A stretch of 64,000 bases of DNA, from positions 1-64,000 of the forward strand of contig VZRG01001067.1 in the NCBI GenBank assembly GCA_013397435.1, in the 5' to 3' direction. This DNA is from Erythrocercus mccallii (taxonomy: Eukaryota > Chordata > Aves > Passeriformes > Dicruridae). The notes beneath the pieces were generated by a model. It saw nothing but the letters and a program-made list of their open reading frames with translations. It ran no database searches and had not been told where the DNA came from. Numbering within the stretch: the first letter of the stretch is position 1; every line of letters starts with the position of its first letter. The translations under genes and the position numbers were made by a program. Positions 47,501 through 64,000 of this stretch are shown here, piece by piece.

Positions 47501-50241
47501 CAAACCTGGAGCAATCTGCCAGGTGATTTTATATTTAACCTCATGAGGCTGTTCCCTCACCTACGCCCCTTCCTGCTGCTCTGTGCTTAGTTCCCTACAG
47601 CTTACCTGGAGATTTTGATCCCAGAACAGTTTGGGTTGGAAGAGATCTCAAAGCCCATCCAGCTTCACCCCCTGCCATGGGCAGGGACACCTCCCACTAT
47701 CCCAGGCTACTCCAAGCCCTGTCCAGCCTGGTCTTGGACACCTCCAGAGATCCAGGAGCAGCCACAGCTTCTCTGGGAATCTGAACCAGGGAACAATTCC
47801 CTCCCAGGGAACAATTCCTTCCTAATATCCCATCCAACCTTGCCCTCTGGCAGTGGGAAGCCACTGCTCCTTGTCCTGCCACTCCAGTTCCTGATGAAAT
47901 CTCTCTTAAATTTTCTTGTAGCCCCTTCAGATCCTGGAAGGAGCTGTGAGGTCTCCACACAACCTTCTCTTCTGCAGGCTGAGCAGCCCCAGCTTTCCCA
48001 GCCTGGCTCCACAGTCTCCTCAGCAATTTGGTGGCCTCCCCTGGACTCTCTGCAGCAGCTCCAGGTCCCTCCTGTGCTGGCCCCAGGGCTGGGGCAGCTC
48101 TGCAGGTGGGCTCTCACCTGAGCCCAGGGGCAGAACCCTGCTCTCTCCTATTGCCCAAAGTGCATTTCCCAACCCCAAATCCACAGATGGCCACAGGACA
48201 GTCCCATTTTGCTCTACAGCCCTAAACCTGTTGCTTTTTGCATCCTCTATGCAGCACAGCACACATTCAGGGAATACTGAAGCTGAGAGTGCAGAATTAG
48301 GTTTCTGTTCTGCCAACTCAGTTTCACCCCAGCACGTACCATGGAGCACTTTTCCTCTTTTATTAGTCAACAACTGCCCAACTTCTGATAAATTTTCCCC
48401 AACTCTCACTCAAAGGCGACCAGTGTGTGACTGTGCCTCCGCCAACGTGCTCTGACACAGGAGATTTTTGCTGCAATCCCCTTGCAAAACCCCTCCCTGA
48501 TCCCAAAAAGCCCAGCCAGGGTCAGAGTTTGCAGCCCTGCCTGCTCTAGGGCCACGTCGCCGAGTGTTGCCAAAGCCTGGGGAACTCCTGGGAAAGATTT
48601 CCCAGGAGCTCCTCAGAGACTCCGTGAGCACCGTGGGATCTTGGGCAGCATTTCCCAACTGCAGATCCAGCAGGACGTCAAGCAAAGGGCCCTTGGATGA
48701 GAAACTCGCTTGGGTCTGGCCACAAATTAGCACGTTGTGTTTAACATTAACCCGCCCTGCTGCCCCCAGGCCTCAGCTTTCCTCCAAAAGTCACTTTTCC
48801 TACCCAGTAATTTCACCAAAGTGTAACTTCTGGAGGGAAAGGGAGGGGAGGAAAAGCACACCACAGGCACAACACACTGGGAGGGAGCGGGAAGAGGCCT
48901 GGTGGAACCCAAAGGAGGATTACAGGAAGCCTTGGGACAAACAAGCTGCAAAGCTCAGCCAAAGAATCCAAACTCAGATGAGGTCAAAGCAAAAAAAAAA
49001 AAAAAATTTAAATCCACATCCCTTTGCATAATATTCTGCAATGTAAGAACGTGCAGAGAAAGAATTGTGTTTGGCTGCTTTCACAAACCACTTCCTATAT
49101 TAACTAAAGCTTTCAGGAAATTATGAAAACGAACGTAAATGTGGCAGAAAGTCTTCAAGGAGCATTATTTTGTGACGTGTGTGAGAGTGTGAGCTCAGCC
49201 ACGGCCTGTCTGTCTGCAAACAGTGGGCAGCTGCTGGAGGAGGAACACGATTACAACAGGAGGAACAGGAAGAGGAGAGGACGAGGAATGGGAGGAGGAA
49301 CAAGAGAAGGAAAGGAGGATAACTAAGAGGAGGAGATGAGGAGGAATACGAGGAGAAGGAATAGGAGGAGTAGAGCAGTAGGAGGAGAGAAGGAATACGA
49401 AGGGGAATGCAGGATCAGGGAGGAGAGGAATAGGAGAAGAAGGGGAGGATGGGAGGAGGAGAGGAACAGGAATAAGAGGAGAAAAACAGGGAGAGGAGAG
49501 GAACAGGAGGAGGAAAGGAACAAGAGCAGAGGGACAGAAACAGGAGGAAAGGAACAGGAGAGGAAGAGGAGAAATAGGAAAGCAGGAATAAGAGAGGGAA
49601 AGGAGGAGTATAAGGAGGAGACGAACAGGAGGAGGAGTATAACAGGAAAAGGAGAAGAGGAATAGGAAAGGAGGAACAGGGGGAGAAGGGCTTTTCACAG
49701 CCCCTCGAGAACTTCTCACACGCCTTGCCAAGCTCCTTCCCTGCTCTCAGCACGGCTCCGGTTGTTGTACCCGCGGCTCAGGGGTCCCCCAGAAGCGCGG
49801 AGCCGGGCCCCCTTCCCTTCCCTTCCCGGCCTCCTCCTCACGGGGAGCCCCGCTAGGGACAGGAGCCGCGGGCGGACGGTGCCCGATCCCAGCCCCTCGG
49901 TACCCGGCTGCAGGCGGTGCCCGGTCCCGGCCGGTACCGCAGCCCCAGCGACCAGGACACCCCCTCCGGGACTCCCGAAGAACTCGCTTTCCCGGCGTGC
50001 CCCGCGCGCACTGCGCAGGCGCGGTGAGGGTGAGAGGTCAGGCCCGGCGGCGGCCGCGCAGGCCGCGCTCCCCCGGGCCCCCCGCCGCGCCCCCGGCCCG
50101 GCTCTCACCGCGGACCCGCTGCGAGGGGTACAAGCGCTGCGCCTTCTCCAGGAAGCGGCGGGCCTTGTCGGGCTGGTTGGCTTTGGCGGCGGCCAGCGCG
50201 ATCCCAATGCACCGCTCCGCCTCGTCCCGGTTCGACTCCAT
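35471..50241 (-). CDS. DNAJB12: DNAJB12, ER-membrane J-domain HSP70 co-chaperone
   Basis: Eight coding exons on the minus strand: 50241-50109, 46199-46025, 45147-45002, 42201-42016, 40654-40575, 39958-39852, 36603-36431 and 35592-35471. They join to 1122 nt, 373 residues plus stop (human 375 in the common form). The N-terminal helix region starts MESNRDEAERC. The J domain is about 109-173 with HPD at H137-P138-D139. A Gly/Phe segment (MFFGGGFPSS) follows. One transmembrane segment is about 243-262 (LFVQLMPILILIIVSALSQ). The rest is the DUF1977 C-terminal domain ending VQASLHG. The protein is tail-side anchored in the ER membrane with its J domain in the cytosol. With HSC70 it promotes folding and degradation (ERAD) of membrane proteins. 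All phases fit; intron 6 appears to use a GC donor. Intron 6 also contains a 708-N gap. Confidence 0.97.
36431..36603 (-). CDS. DNAJB12: DNAJB12 exon 7
   Basis: 173 nt encoding SVGHTHRRITEHLKVPYYVS, ESFAEEYTGTNLKNVERSVE and DDYIANLRNNCWREKQQ. Acceptor CTGCCCCAG, donor GTGAGT. Confidence 0.96.
37401..38108. other. Assembly gap (708 N)
   Basis: A run of N in DNAJB12 intron 6, between exons 7 and 6. Confidence 0.99.
38930..39066 (+). mobile_element. CR1 LINE fragment
   Basis: CAAGGTCAGGTTAGATGGGG, then GGTCCTTTCCAATCCAAAGC and TTCTGGGATTCTG match the sense 3' end of CR1. It lies in DNAJB12 intron 6, antisense to the gene. Confidence 0.85.
39852..39958 (-). CDS. DNAJB12: DNAJB12 exon 6, transmembrane segment
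   Basis: 107 nt encoding GGLGLFVQLMPILILIIVSA and LSQMMVSSPPYSLSH plus two bases. Acceptor TTCCCTCAG. The only junction that keeps the frame with exon 7 is CACAG/GCTGTT, a GC rather than GT donor. A GT six bases downstream would shift the frame. Confidence 0.88.
40575..40654 (-). CDS. DNAJB12: DNAJB12 exon 5
   Basis: 80 nt encoding SNVHVYSNGRMRYTYHQRQD and RREHQGD. Acceptor CCTTCAG, donor GTAAGT. Confidence 0.96.
40698..40719 (+). repeat. (CTG)n triplet repeat
   Basis: Seven tandem GCT/CTG units about 45 bp upstream of DNAJB12 exon 5 (CAG repeats in gene sense, within intron 4). Confidence 0.9.
40855..40935 (-). mobile_element. Probable CR1 fragment
   Basis: CTTGGAAGTGACCTCAGGAG followed by CTCCTGCCCAAAGCAGGGTC resembles a reverse-oriented CR1 end. 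Confidence 0.55.
42016..42201 (-). CDS. DNAJB12: DNAJB12 exon 4, end of J domain and G/F region
   Basis: 186 nt encoding AIGNAYAVLSNPEKRKQYDQ, FGDEKLNPSRHGHSHADFHR and GFEADISPEDLFNMFFGGGF plus PS. Acceptor CCCGCAG, donor GTAAGC. Confidence 0.96.
44045..44255 (-). mobile_element. CR1 LINE fragment
   Basis: TTGGGGTGGAAGGTGCCCTA, then TTGCTCCAAGCCCTGTCCAA and GGGGCAGCCACAGCTTCTCC are reverse-complement CR1. It lies in DNAJB12 intron 3, in gene orientation. Confidence 0.85.
45002..45147 (-). CDS. DNAJB12: DNAJB12 exon 3, J domain
   Basis: 146 nt encoding VKQCKDYYEILGVNREASDE and [20 protein letters not shown], then PGATEAFK. It contains the HPD catalytic tripeptide that stimulates HSP70 ATPase. 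Acceptor CCTGGCAG, donor GTAAAG. Confidence 0.97.
46025..46199 (-). CDS. DNAJB12: DNAJB12 exon 2
   Basis: 175 nt encoding the low-complexity linker, including PSANGEAGGETPKGYTQDQL and DAVKR. Acceptor CCTTTCAG, donor GTTTGT (a weak but GT donor). Confidence 0.93.
47620..48135 (-). mobile_element. CR1 LINE, about 500 bp
   Basis: It starts CAGTTTGGGTTGGAAGAGAT and runs through CCCATCCAGCTTCACCCCCT, ACTATCCCAGG and a later TCCAGGTCCCTCCTGTGCTG. It is a longer 5'-truncated CR1 in DNAJB12 intron 1, in gene orientation. Confidence 0.9.
48991..49006 (+). repeat. Poly(A) tract (16)
   Basis: A16 in DNAJB12 intron 1. Confidence 0.95.
49235..49690 (+). repeat. Long GGA/GAA polypurine tract
   Basis: About 455 bp in which the plus strand is nearly all A and G, built from irregular AGGAGGAACAGGAG-like words. 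In DNAJB12 sense it is a polypyrimidine tract in intron 1, starting about 420 bp after exon 1. Confidence 0.95.
50109..50241 (-). CDS. DNAJB12: DNAJB12 exon 1
   Basis: 133 nt encoding MESNRDEAERCIGIALAAAK and ANQPDKARRFLEKAQRLYPS, then QRVR plus one base. ATG at 50241 lies in GCCATGG-like context (CCGCCATGG). Donor GTGAGA at 50108. Confidence 0.95.
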
Positions 50242-50293
50242 GGCGGCGGCGGCCGGGCGGGGGGGCGGAGAGGCGGGGCCGGGCGCGGACTGA

Positions 50294-50301
50294 TGACGTC
50301 A
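50294..50301. promoter_or_regulatory. Full CRE/ATF site, DNAJB12 promoter
   Basis: Exact TGACGTCA palindrome in ACTGATGACGTCAGAGCCC. CREB/ATF proteins bind this sequence; use here is inferred. Confidence 0.7.
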
Positions 50302-50923
50302 GAGCCCTGCCCTCAGGCGGGCGGGGCCGCGGGGGTATTTTGGGGAGCCGGGAAGGCGCAGGGAGGGAGCGGGATCTGAGGGGAGGGACGGGGATTCCCC
50401 GGGGAGACGACACTGGGGTGGCCCCCAACAGGAGGAGGGGACGCCAGAGGGCACCCCCGGATGCTACTCTCGGAGGGGTTTCGGCAGGGAAGGATTAACG
50501 CCTTCAGGAATTCTCAGAGTTCTCCTTCTTACGAGTTTTCTGCCTTTGAAACAGGTCCTGACTGCAGGGACTGTGCCCAAGATGGGCTGAAGGAGACCCT
50601 AAAGAGGCTGCTCGGGGCTCTTTCACTTTGTTTCACATTCAGTCGCACCAGGGATGGCGGGAACAACCTTCATTCCAAAGGAGAGAATTCACAGGTGACA
50701 CATCCTTGGAGGCTGGCCATGGGAGCAGGCAGGAGAGAGGGAAGAACAGCTGCAGCCAGGAAGGGCCAAACGTGCACTTCGGCCTTGCTGTGTGGGCTGT
50801 GACGTGTGTGACAGCACAGGGACACCCCAGCCACCCCAAAGGAGCAGGCTCTGGGTGGGAAATGAGGGAGGAGAGGCAGGTGACTCTAGCTGGAGTGATC
50901 AGGATCAGTATCCCTGTATGAAC

Positions 50924-51425
50924 CACAGAATCCTACAATGGTTTGGGTGGGAAGGGATCTTAAAGCCCATCCAGTTCCACCCCTTGCTATAGGCAGGGAC
51001 ACCTTCCACTATCCCAGGCTGCTCCAAGCCCTGTCCAGGCTGGCCTTGGACACTCCCAGGGATCCAGGGGCAGCCACAGCTGCTCTGGGCACTCTGTGCC
51101 AGGGCCTCACAGCCTCCCAGGGAAGGATTTCTTCCTAATATCTCCTCTAACCCTGCTCTCTGGCAGTGGGAAACCATTTCCCCTTGTCCTGGCACTTGAG
51201 GCCCTTATCAGTATTCCCTCTCCATGTTTCTTGTCACCTCCTTCCTGGAAGACCACAGTTAGGTCACCCTGGAGTCTCTCTCCAGGCTGAACAATCCCAA
51301 TTCTCTCAGCCTTTCTGCCTAGCAGAGCTGCTCCATCCCTCTGATCATCTTGGTGGCTTCCTCTGGACTCTCTCCAGCAGTTCTGTGTCCTTCCTGTGCT
51401 GGGGAAGGAAAAATATTCCAGGAGC
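50924..51425 (-). mobile_element. CR1 LINE, about 500 bp
   Basis: It starts CACAGAATCCTACAATGGTT and TGGGTGGGAAGGGATCTTAA, then has ACCTTCCACTATCCCAGGCT and ends near TCCTTCCTGTGCTGGGG. It is a reverse-oriented CR1 between DNAJB12 and MICU1. Confidence 0.9.
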
Positions 51426-52156
51426 GATTTGTCCCCTTTGTCTTTCCAGCTCTGGAAAGTCACAGGGTTTCCCCCCTTCTAAACCACCCCATCTTCAGTG
51501 CCTCAGCCCCAGCCTTGGGGGAGGATCTGGAGCAATGAAGGGACAGAGCCAGGCTGCTGTGAGCAACATCTTTACATGGTATTTTACAGAGGACAGCACC
51601 CGGCAAACAACGCCCATCAGCCCCTTCCCGGTACAATTCCCCATGGAGAGGGCTCTCCATTTAGGAAATCAATTAGGGAGCTCCTGCAGCAGGATGTTTG
51701 TGCAAGGCAGGAAGGGCAGGAGAGCCAGTTGCTCCACTACTTTTAGCTGCCCTTCTGCAGCAGGTGCAGCGTGGAGCTTTTGGCTGGCTGAAATCCTGGT
51801 CTGGGATGCAGGAAATCCAGGAATTGCCTGGCTTTTCCAAGGATCAGTCTGAGAATCAAAATCACGCCCATGCCATTTTTTTTTCATAGCATTAAATAAA
51901 GGTGATTTGGGGTCCAGCTCTTGAGCAGGGCACATCACACTGCAGAGGTGGTGGCAGTAAAAGCCCTTCCCTTATTCCTGAGAGAGAGGAATATTAAGGA
52001 GCCAGCAGCAAGCAAATACAACAGGCGTGGATTTCTAACTTGGATTGACAAAACCCTCCTGTGACAGACAGCCTGGGCTCTCCAGAGCCTGCTGCCACCC
52101 CTGGTGCTGTGCCCATGGGCTGATCCAGGGAATGGGAGTGCTCCTTCCCAAGCCTG
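51426..52156 (-). other. MICU1: Presumed MICU1 3'UTR and downstream flank
   Basis: Minus-strand sequence after the MICU1 stop. No canonical AATAAA was found on the minus strand before the CR1, so the transcript end is not placed. Confidence 0.4.
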
Positions 52157-63257
<11,101 letters not shown>

Positions 63258-64000
63258 CTGCAAGGGAAGGGAAAAGAGGGAGATGAAAACCAGGAGCAGC
63301 AGAAAGCTCCACCTGAGGTATGAAGCATAAAAAAGGCATCGTAAAAAATTAACATGGCAGGAAACACTGGGGAAGGAGAAGTCCTGATGTGCTCCAGTAT
63401 CTGCTTTCCTCATTGTCTCCCCACATTTCCCTGTGTGCAATTCCTTGGATGGCTCTTGGGAGAAGCCTTTGTATCTCACCCTCCCAGTTTTATCCCACGG
63501 GACTGGGCCAATCAGTGGTTCATGGCTGCTCTAAACAGGGACAGTGGTTAATAATCCAAAGAGAAGTCTTGCAAAGGTCTTCTAATTTTCTCTGCTCCAA
63601 GGCCTCTACCAGTGTCCCAGCAAGGAAAGGTTCAAGGATGTCTCCAGACTTCACCTTCCCCAAGTTCTCCTCATCCTCAGACCCTTCCAGTCCCTGACTC
63701 TCACAGATGCTGCTGTGAGGCCCCTGCAGAACTCCCAAAAAGCCCTTGGGCAGTGGAAGGTTTTCTCCACTAATCCATCTCTCCTGCAGTAGTTTGTTTC
63801 CTGGCTTCCACTGCAGGGAAAAAGGGAAAAGCCATTGCCCCGCTTAGGAAGGTGGAAGCACCAGGTCTTTGCCCACTGAATAATGGAAATTTCATCCTCT
63901 TTTTTCCCCCCCACCTCTGTGAATCTACAAGCATCAACATTAGACTTCACCCAGCTTCACAGACCTCAGCACTTGGGATAGATTATACCCCTTCAAATTT
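63258..64000 (-). other. MICU1: MICU1 intron at window edge
   Basis: Intronic sequence upstream of the exon at 63257. No exon seen before the window ends. Confidence 0.6.

Larger units (their letters stand above)
49780..50450. promoter_or_regulatory. DNAJB12: DNAJB12 CpG island and promoter
   Basis: A GC- and CpG-rich block around DNAJB12 exon 1. A perfect palindromic CRE TGACGTCA lies at 50294-50301, 53 bp upstream of the ATG. No TATA box was seen. Confidence 0.8.

Noticed and set aside
49195..49731. 178-codon Ser/Leu/Pro-rich minus-strand ORF
   Set aside because: It is the translation of the polypurine tract read on the pyrimidine strand; low complexity, no family match, inside an intron.

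Overview
The window is nuclear DNA of a bird. Five intron-containing vertebrate genes are recognisable, and the interspersed repeats are dominated by truncated CR1 LINE copies with the usual avian consensus. Two runs of N (21550-21699 and 37401-38108) show that it is a draft assembly. The species cannot be fixed from the sequence; CR1 content, short introns and very GC-rich promoters fit birds in general.

The gene order is ASCC1 (minus, 5' part only), ANAPC16 (plus), DDIT4 (plus), DNAJB12 (minus), MICU1 (minus, 3' part only). From memory this is the order on human chromosome 10q22.1, so this is a conserved syntenic block. All coding exons were placed by matching reading frame, splice phase and remembered family sequence; joined phases are consistent at every junction.

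Layout. 1-3352: intron of ASCC1, no exon seen. 3353-15520: six ASCC1 coding exons on the minus strand, covering the N-terminus, the KH domain and the first half of the 2H-phosphoesterase-like domain. 16560-17330: CpG island shared head-to-head by ASCC1 and ANAPC16. 18747-22739: three ANAPC16 coding exons, with a 3'UTR to about 23.37 kb. 23.4-27.7 kb: intergenic, no gene supported. 27.7-29.8 kb: DDIT4 with a CpG-rich TATA promoter carrying hypoxia-type and GC-box motifs, preceded by a 30-bp minisatellite. 29.84-32.56 kb: intergenic. 32.57-50.25 kb: DNAJB12, eight coding exons, a long 3'UTR and a CpG-island promoter with a perfect CRE. 50.3-52.15 kb: spacer containing a CR1 and, presumably, the MICU1 3'UTR. 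52157-63257: the last four MICU1 coding exons; the rest of the gene lies beyond the right edge.

The genes are housekeeping or stress-response genes that are neighbours rather than an operon: an alkylation-repair and transcription coactivator subunit (ASCC1), an anaphase-promoting complex subunit (ANAPC16), an mTORC1 inhibitor induced by stress (DDIT4), an ER-membrane HSP70 co-chaperone (DNAJB12) and the mitochondrial calcium uniporter gatekeeper (MICU1). No novel gene system was found. The most useful second-look items are an apparent GC (non-GT) splice donor in DNAJB12 intron 6, a DDIT4 protein shortened in two disordered segments, crossing 5' transcripts at ASCC1/ANAPC16, a roughly 455-bp polypurine tract in DNAJB12 intron 1, and direct CR1 repeats flanking the DNAJB12 promoter and exon 1.
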